Source: Pseudomonas arsenicoxydans (GTDB lineage Bacteria; Pseudomonadota; Gammaproteobacteria; Pseudomonadales; Pseudomonadaceae). Taken from it: a DNA stretch of 64,000 nucleotides. The stretch is from assembly GCF_900103875.1 (NCBI RefSeq), contig NZ_LT629705.1, forward strand, positions 6,438,879-6,502,878, written 5' to 3'. Positions 7,560-15,824 of this stretch are shown piece by piece. The notes under the pieces are model-generated. The model searched no databases. It worked only from the letters and a program-made list of their open reading frames with translations, and was not told the origin of the DNA. A program made the translations under genes and the position numbers. Each line of letters starts with the position of its first letter. Within the stretch, counting starts at the first letter, position 1.

Positions 7560-10283
7560 TCAGACCTTCAGCGGTCTTTTGCCACTGTATTTCAGATCCC
7601 TCCACTTCAGCATTGAAGTGGGTCCCTGTGCTTTATTAAGCTCGACGGTTCCACCGCTTTTCGCAGCGGCGATGAAACGATGATGCCCATCCTGAAGGGT
7701 AATTATTTTTGCCTCACTGTTGATTGCAAAAACCGGGGATCCCAAGCCGATTTTAAGTGCTGCAGGATCTTTGGCTTTAATTGCAGAAATGGCTTTTTCA
7801 CGCTCGACATCTGTCAATGAATTGAATTTTCCATACTCTTCAATACCTTCTTTATTGATCCAGTCTTGGCTAGGGACTATTTCGTGACCTTCAGGCCATT
7901 TGGGCACGTTCTTTCCTTCGACCAAATCAAATGGCCGGTGAAAAACCACGACCAATCGTGTCAGGTTCTTTTCTTCTCTGTTCCTCATAACCTTCACTTC
8001 TTTGAAACTCATGGAAACGTCACTTGTGGATAGTCCACTGCCACCCGGCATTACGTTTTCGCTGGTTTCCCGTGCATCTCTTTCCTGCGTATCGCCTGTT
8101 TCTCTCACCTGTTTGAGCGAACTTTTTGCAGCCACAGCGGGGAGGACAGGTTTATTAGCAGGAGACAAAACATTCCCTATCGGCTTTGCCGTAACGTTGC
8201 GACCATTATTTACGGGGGCAACGCTACTCCCTCCAAACAGGGCAGCCCTACTTCTTACCGAAACTCTACTTGCCTCTGTTTCATCATCGTTGGCATCTCC
8301 CTTGGCATACCCGTCAATATCCATGAAAGTAACCGGGCTGTTTGCAACCATTGCGTAATAGTTAAAACCATCCACACTGCCTGCCGGATCGGGACTGAGC
8401 CAACGCTGCAACCACGATATGAAGTACCTGAAACCGTAGTAATAGAGCCCCGTCGCATCGCGTTCCTTACCCGAATAGCGAATGGTTTTATAGTCGACGT
8501 CCGAACCGGTAAACCATGCAGTTTCGCCGAAGGGATAGAAGACTTCCTGGCTGATGATGTGTGCATCGTCGGCCAGTTCCATGGTGCAGGACTTCAGGTG
8601 ATCGACCAGGCTGTACCGGTATTGATCGTTGACCCCGGACGGTGGGTCGCTTTCCCAGTGCAACACCCGAACCGTATTGAGTCCGGCCTGCGCGGTGATG
8701 ACGTGCAGCACTTCTCCAGTGCCACTGTCAGTGCGCAGTTCCAGCCCTGGCAGGTAACGCACTTCGGCTTTCACGGTTCGGGCATTGGTCTGCAATGAAC
8801 GAATCTTGCGCACCCGCTGACCAGTGCCATCATAAAAATAACATTCGCTGTCATTGCGTGAGGCGCGTTCCACCGGGCTGACCGAGTGCAATTGATTGCG
8901 CAGGTCCCACGTCAAAAACCGCCCCTGATCCAGCTCCAGTAAATTACCCCGGGCATCGAATGCCGCCGCGATGTCGTCCTCGGACGGCCGCACGCCGTTG
9001 CGCCAGGGAAGACAGCGATTGCTGTGCCGGGCAGCTTCTAGCTGACGCCCCGGGCTTTGTGCGCCGACGTGTGTCAGCTTCAGCAAGTTGTCGCCCTTGT
9101 CATAGCAGTAGGTCTGGCGGTAGTTACTGAGCGCCGCTGGATCGTTGCGCCCCACCGACGCCGGCCCTTGGTTGGGAGCACCCGCCTCCCAGCCAATCGA
9201 TTCGATCAATCGGCCAAGGCTGTCGTAGATAAAACGACTGACAGCCTCAATACGCTGGTTGTTGAAAAACCGCACTGCCAGCGCCTTGTCTTCGATACTC
9301 AGAACATTGCCCATGCGGTCATAGGCGTAGACCAGATGTTGCAGCACGTTGGTGTGTTCGCCGTGCGTGCACCGCTCCATCAGGCGACCGTCTTCAGGAC
9401 CATATTTTAGGGCGGTGCTTATGTTTTTACCCGACACCTCGTGAGTGATCTTCCCCTGGGCGTTGTACTCGATGTCGCGGACGAGCGTTTGCCACGTGAG
9501 CTTGCCGGCCAGTTTGAGTTCGCTCTGGCGCAACCGACCATCAACGGTGAAGTCAAACCTCTGGGTGTTCTGCCGGGCATCGACCATTTCCAGCACGTTA
9601 CCCTGCTGGCTGTAGCGCCACGTCGAAATCGCGCCCTCACCCGGCTCCACCAATGCCTCACGCTCGACAATCGGCTCGGGCCAATCAGGTGCAACGGCCT
9701 CCAACGTGAAGTGTTGAACCTGCCTTGTGCACGGGCCAGTGATCGCGAACGACTCAAACAGCGAGGTCCCGCCCGGGCCATCCTGGCGAATCAATTGCCC
9801 GCATTGGTTACGATCCTGGGCGCTCGGTTCGGCACGACCATATTCCATGCGTTCAGCACAACGTCGAGGTTCGGTGGCCAGGTGTTCGAACACCGCCAAG
9901 GGCCGAAGCAAGTCGTCGTATTCAACCTCGCGTCGTATCCCGCGACTGTCCCAGCTGAACAGCACCTGATCGGCCAGGCCAAACAGACTGACTGTCGAGC
10001 CGGCATCGACACTGTTCGTGCAAACGGGATGGCCGAGCAGCGAATGCAGTGTCGTGAGATTGGCGGGAACCGCGGGGTCGTCCTTGTGTAACTCCCACAG
10101 CCGAGGGTCCCACTGCTTTATCGGGAAACCCGCGGCATCGTAGAGCGTGCGATTGAATCGCGCCTGAGCGGAGATGTTTTCAACCTCACGCCAATAATCA
10201 ACCGAACAGACGGGCAATCCTCGCGGATCAATGACAGACACTTTGGGTGTGTTGTAGTGCATTCCCATCGTCGAGGCCGGCAT
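7560..10283 (-). CDS. RHS/TccC-like toxin with ParB/Srx-like C-terminal tip
   Basis: A 907-aa RHS/YD-repeat protein. The N-terminal part (VIDPRGLPVCSVDYWREVE) resembles TccC-type C components of Pseudomonas and Photorhabdus Tc toxins. YD repeats such as YDRMGNVLSIED and YDSLGRLIESIGWEAG follow. The RHS-associated core ends near residue 665 (GLYYYGFRYFISWLQRWLSPDPAG, then NSPVTFMDIDGYA). Beyond it lies a tip of about 240 aa with a variable linker and a final domain bearing LQDGHHRFIAAAKSGG, like the DGHHR motif of ParB/sulfiredoxin-type domains in polymorphic toxins. The tip DNA is visibly richer in A and T than the core. No signal peptide is present. The stop is 78 bases from the convergent algA stop, so there is no room for a downstream immunity gene. 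The ATG at 10283 has an AGGA site. Target and enzyme activity are unknown. Confidence 0.85.
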   Translation of the reverse strand: MPASTMGMHYNTPKVSVIDPRGLPVCSVDYWREVENISAQARFNRTLYDAAGFPIKQWDPRLWELHKDDPAVPANLTTLHSLLGHPVCTNSVDAGSTVSLFGLADQVLFSWDSRGIRREVEYDDLLRPLAVFEHLATEPRRCAERMEYGRAEPSAQDRNQCGQLIRQDGPGGTSLFESFAITGPCTRQVQHFTLEAVAPDWPEPIVEREALVEPGEGAISTWRYSQQGNVLEMVDARQNTQRFDFTVDGRLRQSELKLAGKLTWQTLVRDIEYNAQGKITHEVSGKNISTALKYGPEDGRLMERCTHGEHTNVLQHLVYAYDRMGNVLSIEDKALAVRFFNNQRIEAVSRFIYDSLGRLIESIGWEAGAPNQGPASVGRNDPAALSNYRQTYCYDKGDNLLKLTHVGAQSPGRQLEAARHSNRCLPWRNGVRPSEDDIAAAFDARGNLLELDQGRFLTWDLRNQLHSVSPVERASRNDSECYFYDGTGQRVRKIRSLQTNARTVKAEVRYLPGLELRTDSGTGEVLHVITAQAGLNTVRVLHWESDPPSGVNDQYRYSLVDHLKSCTMELADDAHIISQEVFYPFGETAWFTGSDVDYKTIRYSGKERDATGLYYYGFRYFISWLQRWLSPDPAGSVDGFNYYAMVANSPVTFMDIDGYAKGDANDDETEASRVSVRSRAALFGGSSVAPVNNGRNVTAKPIGNVLSPANKPVLPAVAAKSSLKQVRETGDTQERDARETSENVMPGGSGLSTSDVSMSFKEVKVMRNREEKNLTRLVVVFHRPFDLVEGKNVPKWPEGHEIVPSQDWINKEGIEEYGKFNSLTDVEREKAISAIKAKDPAALKIGLGSPVFAINSEAKIITLQDGHHRFIAAAKSGGTVELNKAQGPTSMLKWRDLKYSGKRPLKV

Positions 10284-10452
10284 GCCCTGGATGTCCTTTT
10301 TTTGCCAATGGCCATCTAATCGTCGCGGAGATGGCGTGGCTACTGTCAGAAATTACAGTAGCGACCAGCGGTAGATGCCCCTTGAACCGCGAATGTCCAT
10401 TCCCGCGGCCCTTCGGTAGGATGGTGGTCATGAGTTCAAGGAGCGTTAAAAC

Positions 10453-10917
10453 ATGTTCATCGGCGTCTTGCTGGTCATTACCTGGCTGATCCTGTTGCTG
10501 CGCTATCCGGCCAAAGCGTTGCCGGTCTCTGTGGCGGCCGCCATCGGGCTGGGCCTGGTGGCCACGTGGGTGATCTGGATGGACAACCGCGAGGTCAAGC
10601 AACTGGCGCCTCTTGAACTGCGCATTACCTACGCCCCCGAGCAATGCCCGGCCGACCGCCCCTTGCAACTGAAAATGAACAACGGCAACGACGTGCCGCT
10701 CACCGAGCTTCGCTGGCGCATCGCCGCTTATGCCCCGGGCGATACGGTCAACCTGGCCGACAATCAATACGCCGCCCCACGCTATCGCGGCCCCGGCGAA
10801 CTGCAGGCTGGCGCCAATTGGGAAGACTGTCTGCCATTGCCGCCGCTACGCCCCGGTTATCGCCCGCAAACCCTGGAGTTTCGCGCCGAACATTTGCAAG
10901 GTAGTTTCTCAGACTAA
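10453..10917 (+). CDS. Small membrane-anchored protein of unknown function
   Basis: I do not recognise a characterised family. The 154-aa product has two N-terminal membrane segments (residues 2-17 and about 25-43, ending in AAIGLGLVATWVIWMDN). A periplasmic-type domain follows with two cysteines (CPADRP and WEDCLPLPP) that could form a disulfide, and a pattern (PLQLKMNNGNDVPLTELRW) like a small beta-sandwich. Proteins of this type are common in Pseudomonas genomes, where they are sometimes labelled as transporter-associated without proof. An AAGGAG site precedes the ATG. The next gene, an SDR, starts 34 nt downstream, so the two may be cotranscribed. Confidence 0.75.
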   Translation: MFIGVLLVITWLILLLRYPAKALPVSVAAAIGLGLVATWVIWMDNREVKQLAPLELRITYAPEQCPADRPLQLKMNNGNDVPLTELRWRIAAYAPGDTVNLADNQYAAPRYRGPGELQAGANWEDCLPLPPLRPGYRPQTLEFRAEHLQGSFSD

Positions 10918-10951
10918 TCTTCCCTTTTTTCTATTGCACAAGGACCGCGCC

Positions 10952-11776
10952 ATGCCTGTTGCGTTGATTACCGGTTGTTCCAGCGGCATTGGCCGCGCCC
11001 TGGCCGATGTGTTCAAAAGTGCCGGATACGAAGTCTGGGCCAGTGCGCGCAAGGCTGATGACGTCGCGGCGCTGGCCGCTGCCGGTTTCACAGCCGTGCA
11101 ACTGGACGTCAACGACGCCGCTGCGCTTGAACAGCTGAGCGAGCAGATCAATCAACAACGTGGCGGCCTTGACGTGCTGATCAACAACGCCGGTTACGGC
11201 GCCATGGGTCCCTTGCTCGACGGCGGTGTACCGGCGATGCAGCGGCAGTTTGAAACCAACGTCTTTGCCATTGTCGGCGTGACCCGGGCGATGTTCCCGG
11301 TGCTGCGCCGCGCCAAAGGCCTGGTGGTAAACATCGGGAGTGTTTCCGGGGTGTTGGTCACCCCGTTCGCCGGCGCGTATTGCGCCTCTAAAGCAGCGGT
11401 GCATGCATTGAGCGATGCGTTGCGCATGGAACTGGCGCCGTTCGGGGTTCGCGTGATGGAGGTCCAGCCGGGCGCCATCGAATCCAGTTTCGCCAAGAAT
11501 GCCGGCCATGAAGCTGAACAATTGATCACCGAACAATCACCGTGGTTTCCACTGCGTGAAGGCATTCGCGCACGCGCCAAGGCCTCTCAGGACAAACCGA
11601 CGCCGGCCAGGGAATTTGCCGAAGGCTTACTCAAGGCCGTGCAACACAGCAACCCGCCGCGCCTGATTCGCCTGGGCAATGGCAGCCGGGCCTTGCCGCT
11701 GTTGGCCGGGTTGTTGCCCAAAGGGTTGCTGGAGGCGGGATTGATGAAGCGGTTTGGGTTGAAGGGGCAACTTTAA
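10952..11776 (+). CDS. Classical short-chain dehydrogenase/reductase
   Basis: NAD(P)-dependent oxidoreductase of 274 aa. The Rossmann glycine motif TGCSSGIG is at residues 7-14, NNAG near residue 81, the catalytic Ser in NIGSVSG, and the YCASK active-site Tyr and Lys near residues 148-152. The segment after the active site (PGAIESSFAKNAGHEAEQL) resembles SDRs that act on large hydrophobic or acyl substrates, but the substrate cannot be read from the sequence. The ATG at 10952 is chosen because the glycine motif follows directly and an AAGGA site lies upstream. Confidence 0.9.
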   Translation: MPVALITGCSSGIGRALADVFKSAGYEVWASARKADDVAALAAAGFTAVQLDVNDAAALEQLSEQINQQRGGLDVLINNAGYGAMGPLLDGGVPAMQRQFETNVFAIVGVTRAMFPVLRRAKGLVVNIGSVSGVLVTPFAGAYCASKAAVHALSDALRMELAPFGVRVMEVQPGAIESSFAKNAGHEAEQLITEQSPWFPLREGIRARAKASQDKPTPAREFAEGLLKAVQHSNPPRLIRLGNGSRALPLLAGLLPKGLLEAGLMKRFGLKGQL

Positions 11777-11789
11777 ACCGAGTCGACGC

Positions 11790-11860
11790 CATCGCGAGCA
11801 GGCTCGCTCCCACAGGTTTCGCGGCGCTCTCTGTAGGAGGGCTTGCCCGCGAAGACGTCA
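11790..11860. repeat. REP elements, GCGAGCAGGCTCGC type plus a degenerate partner
   Basis: The left copy (ATCGCGAGCAGGCTCGCTCC) is a second REP flavour, with an AG/CT swap in the stem relative to the copy near algL. The partner on the right (CTGTAGGAGGGCTTGCCCGC) is degenerate. The pair lies between the SDR and the NTF2-like gene. Confidence 0.75.
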
Positions 11861-11891
11861 AACCAGACGCAGCAAAATTTCTGGAAAAAAC

Positions 11892-12290
11892 ATGACCGAC
11901 TACAGCGAATATTTTGACGAAGTCATCCAGGCCCACATAGCTATCGAAAAATGGTTGGCCCTGGAACTGGACGAGTCTGTGCTTGAACAACTGCTGACGC
12001 GTTTTTCGCCGCAATTTTCCATGATCTCACCGTTGGGCCGGGTGCTGGATTTCGAGGCGTTGAGCGAGTTGTTCATGCTGGCGGGCGGCAGGAAACTCGG
12101 GTTCAGGATTGAGCTCAGCGAGCTGCGCGGCATTGCGCTCTACGACAGTGGCGCGGTGGTGAGTTATCGCGAGCAGCAGACCGATGCAACCGGCCTGCAT
12201 TCTGATCGACGCTCGACGGTGGTGTTCGAGAAGCAGGTCGACGGCAAAGTGCTTTGGCGGCATTTGCATGAGACGTTTTGCAAAGGGTAA
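11892..12290 (+). CDS. NTF2/SnoaL-like (DUF4440-type) protein
   Basis: A 132-aa cytoplasmic protein with the cone-shaped NTF2-like pattern: an N-terminal helix pair (YFDEVIQAHIAIEKWLALEL), FSPQFSMISPLGRVLDFEAL, and a terminal beta-sheet with Arg and Trp (STVVFEKQVDGKVLWRHLHETF). Such proteins range from enzymes to binding proteins, and nothing here fixes a role. It is flanked on both sides by REP elements of the same flavour and probably forms a single-gene unit. Confidence 0.7.
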   Translation: MTDYSEYFDEVIQAHIAIEKWLALELDESVLEQLLTRFSPQFSMISPLGRVLDFEALSELFMLAGGRKLGFRIELSELRGIALYDSGAVVSYREQQTDATGLHSDRRSTVVFEKQVDGKVLWRHLHETFCKG

Positions 12291-12305
12291 GACCGCGTCG
12301 CGCCG

Positions 12306-12395
12306 ATCGCGAGCAGGCTCGCTCCCACATTGATCGAGCCCGCCGCAGATTCTGCAAACACCACAAAAGCCTGTGGGAGCGAGCCTGCTCGCGAT
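12306..12395. repeat. Inverted REP pair, GCGAGCAGGCTCGC type
   Basis: Perfect 24-bp inverted arms at 12306-12329 and 12372-12395 with a 42-base spacer. It lies between convergent genes, the NTF2-like gene on the plus strand and the HlyD gene on the minus strand, and could act as a bidirectional transcript end. Confidence 0.9.
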
Positions 12396-12416
12396 TGCGG
12401 CGACTCGGCCCAACGT

Positions 12417-13265
12417 CTAGTTAACCACCACCGTGCACGTGATCCCCGCCGCCAACAGCACCCCTTCCGGTACTTCATCAATGTGAATCCGCACCGGTAC
12501 TCGCTGCGCCAGGCGCACCCAGTTGAACGTCGGGTTCACGTCGGCAATCAGCTCGCGACTTTCCGGGTTATCGCGGTCATAGATACCGCGTGAAATGCTC
12601 TCCACATGCCCCTTCAACACTTCGCCGCTCATCAACTGCATATCGGCCTTGTCGCCCACCCGCACATGCGGCAGTTTGGTTTCTTCGAAGAAGCCATACA
12701 CCCAGAACGAGTTCATATCGACCACGGCCATTTTCGCTTCGCCGATGCGCGCGTAGTCGCCGCGATGCACGTTCAGGTTGGTGACGTAACCGTCCACCGC
12801 CGCGCGGACTTCGGTGCGTTTGAGGTTCAGTTCGGCCGCTTCAAGTTGTGCCTGCGCGTGCTGATAATCGGCCAGCGCCGAGTCGGCGATGTTACTGGCG
12901 TCGTCGCGGTTTTCCTTGGAGATCACCAAGGCGTCCATGTCGGCGCGGCGATGGGCGTTGACTTTGCGCATCTCCCACGTCGACTTGCGTGAAGCCACCA
13001 GCGCCTGCGCTTGTTTGACCGCGATGCGGTAATGCTCGGGGTCGATCTGCATCAGCAAATCGCCCTTCTTCACCTGTTGGTTGTCGCGCACCGGAACGTC
13101 CACCACTTCACCGGTGACGTCGGCGGCGACGTTGATGATGTCGGCGCGCACCCGACCGTCGCGGGTCCACGGCGTGTTCATGTAATGCACCCACAGGGTC
13201 CGGCCGATCCATAGCGCGAGGGCCAGTACCAGCAGGGTGGCGAGCAGGCTGAAAAGCTTTTTCAT
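12417..13265 (-). CDS. HlyD/AaeA-type periplasmic adaptor of an efflux pump
   Basis: Membrane-fusion protein of 282 aa that would link the FUSC pump to an outer-membrane channel. One N-terminal membrane anchor (LFSLLATLLVLALALWIGRTLWV) is followed by the lipoyl half motif (VTGEVVDVPVRDNQQVKKGD), a coiled-coil hairpin (about residues 80-150) and the second lipoyl half (AAVDGYVTNLNVHRGDY). It resembles AaeA/EmrA adaptors of aromatic-acid export. It is the last gene of a four-gene minus-strand unit: outer-membrane factor, FUSC, DUF1656, adaptor. It ends 22 bases before the REP pair. Confidence 0.92.
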   Translation of the reverse strand: MKKLFSLLATLLVLALALWIGRTLWVHYMNTPWTRDGRVRADIINVAADVTGEVVDVPVRDNQQVKKGDLLMQIDPEHYRIAVKQAQALVASRKSTWEMRKVNAHRRADMDALVISKENRDDASNIADSALADYQHAQAQLEAAELNLKRTEVRAAVDGYVTNLNVHRGDYARIGEAKMAVVDMNSFWVYGFFEETKLPHVRVGDKADMQLMSGEVLKGHVESISRGIYDRDNPESRELIADVNPTFNWVRLAQRVPVRIHIDEVPEGVLLAAGITCTVVVN

Positions 13266-13290
13266 CAGGGCCTTCTTCAGTGATAAAAAG

Positions 13291-13497
13291 TCAGTGATAG
13301 ACAGTCAACGCCAGGGCGCCGAACAGACAGGTAAACAGACTCAGGCGCAACAGTGCCGGGTGCCAGAAGAAGCGGTACAGGTCGAACCCCGACAGGAACC
13401 GGTCCAGCGCCCAGGCCAGCGCCGCGGCGATGAAAAACATCAGCGTCATGGTCGGCATGTACACGCCGTGGAAGGCGATTTCACGAGGCATGTTCAA
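13291..13497 (-). CDS. DUF1656 / AaeX-like small membrane protein
   Basis: A 68-aa inner-membrane protein with two hydrophobic segments (MPTMTLMFFIAAALAWALDRF and LLRLSLFTCLFGALALTVY). DUF1656 proteins are regularly found between FUSC pumps and HlyD adaptors, like AaeX in Escherichia coli. Its start overlaps the end of the FUSC gene by 17 bases, which suggests translational coupling. The exact function is unknown. Confidence 0.9.
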   Translation of the reverse strand: MNMPREIAFHGVYMPTMTLMFFIAAALAWALDRFLSGFDLYRFFWHPALLRLSLFTCLFGALALTVYH

Positions 13498-15685
13498 GTC
13501 CTTGGGGCTTGGCGGTGGCGCTGGCCTTCAGGTAGCCGGCGAGCGGTGATTGCGGGTCGAGCAGCGAGGTGCGGATGAAGTGCAGGTAGCTCTTCACCCG
13601 ACGCAAGGCCGAGGTGTCGAAGTGCGGGGCGAACGGCTCGTCGGTGGCTTGCACGCGGCTGATCGCATGGTCGACCGCGATCAATCCGCGCTCCAGATTG
13701 CTCTGGCTCGGCTGCAGGAACAGCCGCACCAGCGAGCGCCCCATCACGCGGATCGACTGGCGCCACGGCTGGGATTCGGCATAGGCCGGATGCACCGGCA
13801 GGATCGCTTGCTCCTTGCGCAACTCGATGATCGCGTGACCGACTTCCAGCACCACGAACATCCAGCGCAGCAGGTTTCGCTGCACCTGCGGCTGTCCCGC
13901 CGCGAGACCGTAGGCCTGGTGCAACAAGTCCCGCGTACTGCTCTCAAAACCCGACGCCAAACCCTTGAGTTTGCCGCTGATGGCGTACACCACTTGCCCG
14001 CGCAGGTCCTGCTCCAGTCGCCGCCACAACCAGCGGCTGTTCGGCGGGAGGATGATCGCCCCGGCCGCCGCGCACACCAGCATGCCCATCACCATGGCGA
14101 TGTAGTCGTTGATGAACGCGTAAGGGTTGTAGACCGTGAGATTGTCCGGCACCGAACCGGTGCTGAAGAAGATCAGCAAACCGAGGCCGACACCGACGTA
14201 TTGCGGCCGTGAAGTGAGGAACGACCCGAGCACGATCACTGGCGCGAGCATCACGCACAGCAGTGGGAAACCATCGATCAACGGGAAGATGAAAAACATC
14301 TCGAAGAAGCCGATCAGCGCCCCGAGAAACGTCCCGCATGCCATTTGAAACGCCATGCGCTTGGGGTTCGGCGTTGCCGCTGAAAGGCCCACGGTGGCTG
14401 CGGCGATCAGGGTCATGGTCGCCCCGCTCGGCCACGCCGTCGCCACCCAATAGCTGCCCAGCACCACCAGAATGAACGTCGCCCGAATGCCCGACGCGGC
14501 CGAGGCCATCCAGTTGGTTTGCGGGGTGAACGGCTCGTCCCATTGCTCACGCGCATGGCTGTGATCGGCCAGCGAAGCGTGGGTCTGTGCATAACTGTGC
14601 AACTCATCGACGAAGCGATAGAGCAACTCGTACGCGGTGTGGAAATCGAGCTGCTCGGCGTCGCTTGGCTCGCTCTCCTGAAACGTCGCCCGCAGGCGGC
14701 GGACCCGGGCCGGCAGGTTTTCCTTATAGCTCGCCAAGGCGTTCGTCAGGCGTGCGGCGTCGGGGCTGGTCAAGGCGCGACCGCTGAAGCCGTCGAGTAA
14801 CTCGGCGAGGTCCTGCAGCCCCGGCTTGATCGCCGCGACCACATGATCGGCGCCACTTCCACGCAAGCGCTCGAGCAATTGATGCAAGGCGTTGAACCGC
14901 GTGGTGATGCCCATGAATTCGCTGTTCAAGCGACTGAGCCGGCCATTGCGCCGACGCATGTGCGGGTCTTCGAATACGGTGACGCTGCGCAGTCCTTCGA
15001 GCCCGACGGCCTCGGCGATAAAGCGTACGTTGCTCGCTTCAAAAGCCTCCGGTTTACTGCGACCGCGCAAGCCATCGGTGACGAACAAGGCGAACACGCC
15101 GAAGCGTTGATACAACGCGTTGCGCATCGCCGCGCTGGCGGTTTGCGGCAGGATCGCGGCGCTGACAACCGTGGCGCAGAGAATCCCCAGAGAGATTTCC
15201 AGCACCCGCCAGACCGCCGCCATGAACGCGCCATCCGGGTGCGCCAGCGCCGGCAGACCGACCATCGCGGCGGTGTACCCGGCCAGCACAAAACCATAGG
15301 CGCGAAAGTTGCGATAGCGCGCGGCGCCGGCCGTGCAGATGCCGACCCAGATCGCCAGCGAACCGAGGAACAGCTCAGTGTTCTGCGCAAACAGGGCAAT
15401 CAGCGCGACCATCACCGCCGACCCGGTCAGGGTGCCGAGGAAACGATAGAAACTCTTGGCGAACACCTGGCCGCTTTGCGGCTGCATGACGATGAACACG
15501 GTGATCATCGCCGTGCGCGGCTGCGGCAATTCCAGGCGCATGGCCAGCCACAGCGTCAGGAACGCGGCGAACAACACCTTGAAAATGTACACCCAGGTCA
15601 CGCCGTCGCTGCGTGCCCAGTCGAACAAACCCCGGCGCCATTCAAGGGAGTACAGCCAGCGCAAAGGTGCGGGCAAGGGGGTCAT
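13481..15685 (-). CDS. FUSC-family (AaeB-like) inner-membrane efflux protein
   Basis: A 734-aa protein with the duplicated FUSC layout: an N-terminal membrane block (about residues 30-190, including MRLELPQPRTAMITVFIVMQ), a long soluble helical stretch (about 200-375), a second membrane block (about 390-530, FILVVLGSYWVATAWPSGAT) and a C-terminal cytoplasmic region. AaeB relatives export aromatic carboxylic acids. The adaptor and DUF1656 genes follow, and the outer-membrane factor precedes it after a REP pair. The substrate is not known here. The start ATG at 15685 begins the MTPLPAPLRWLYS stretch. Confidence 0.92.
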   Translation of the reverse strand: MTPLPAPLRWLYSLEWRRGLFDWARSDGVTWVYIFKVLFAAFLTLWLAMRLELPQPRTAMITVFIVMQPQSGQVFAKSFYRFLGTLTGSAVMVALIALFAQNTELFLGSLAIWVGICTAGAARYRNFRAYGFVLAGYTAAMVGLPALAHPDGAFMAAVWRVLEISLGILCATVVSAAILPQTASAAMRNALYQRFGVFALFVTDGLRGRSKPEAFEASNVRFIAEAVGLEGLRSVTVFEDPHMRRRNGRLSRLNSEFMGITTRFNALHQLLERLRGSGADHVVAAIKPGLQDLAELLDGFSGRALTSPDAARLTNALASYKENLPARVRRLRATFQESEPSDAEQLDFHTAYELLYRFVDELHSYAQTHASLADHSHAREQWDEPFTPQTNWMASAASGIRATFILVVLGSYWVATAWPSGATMTLIAAATVGLSAATPNPKRMAFQMACGTFLGALIGFFEMFFIFPLIDGFPLLCVMLAPVIVLGSFLTSRPQYVGVGLGLLIFFSTGSVPDNLTVYNPYAFINDYIAMVMGMLVCAAAGAIILPPNSRWLWRRLEQDLRGQVVYAISGKLKGLASGFESSTRDLLHQAYGLAAGQPQVQRNLLRWMFVVLEVGHAIIELRKEQAILPVHPAYAESQPWRQSIRVMGRSLVRLFLQPSQSNLERGLIAVDHAISRVQATDEPFAPHFDTSALRRVKSYLHFIRTSLLDPQSPLAGYLKASATAKPQGLEHAS

Positions 15686-15722
15686 GAAATCCTGCTCATT
15701 GATATTCGGTTACAACCTAGAT

Positions 15723-15816
15723 CCTGTAGGAGCGGGCTTGCCCGCGATAGCGTCAGCACATCCACCATTGACGGCGTCTGACACACCGCCATCGCGGGCA
15801 AGCCCGCTCCCACAGG
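15723..15816. repeat. Inverted REP pair inside the efflux operon
   Basis: CTGTAGGAGCGGGCTTGCCC on the left and its complement-like ATCGCGGGCAAGCCCGCTCC on the right, of the GCGGGCAAGCCCGC flavour. It separates the outer-membrane factor gene from the FUSC gene, so it may lower or stabilise expression of one part of the operon. Confidence 0.9.
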
Positions 15817-15824
15817 TTTTGTGT

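Noticed and set aside
6064..7605. A 513-aa open frame antisense to algA
   Set aside because: It is a shadow of codon bias in algA. It would also cross the terminator, and its product shows no recognisable motif.
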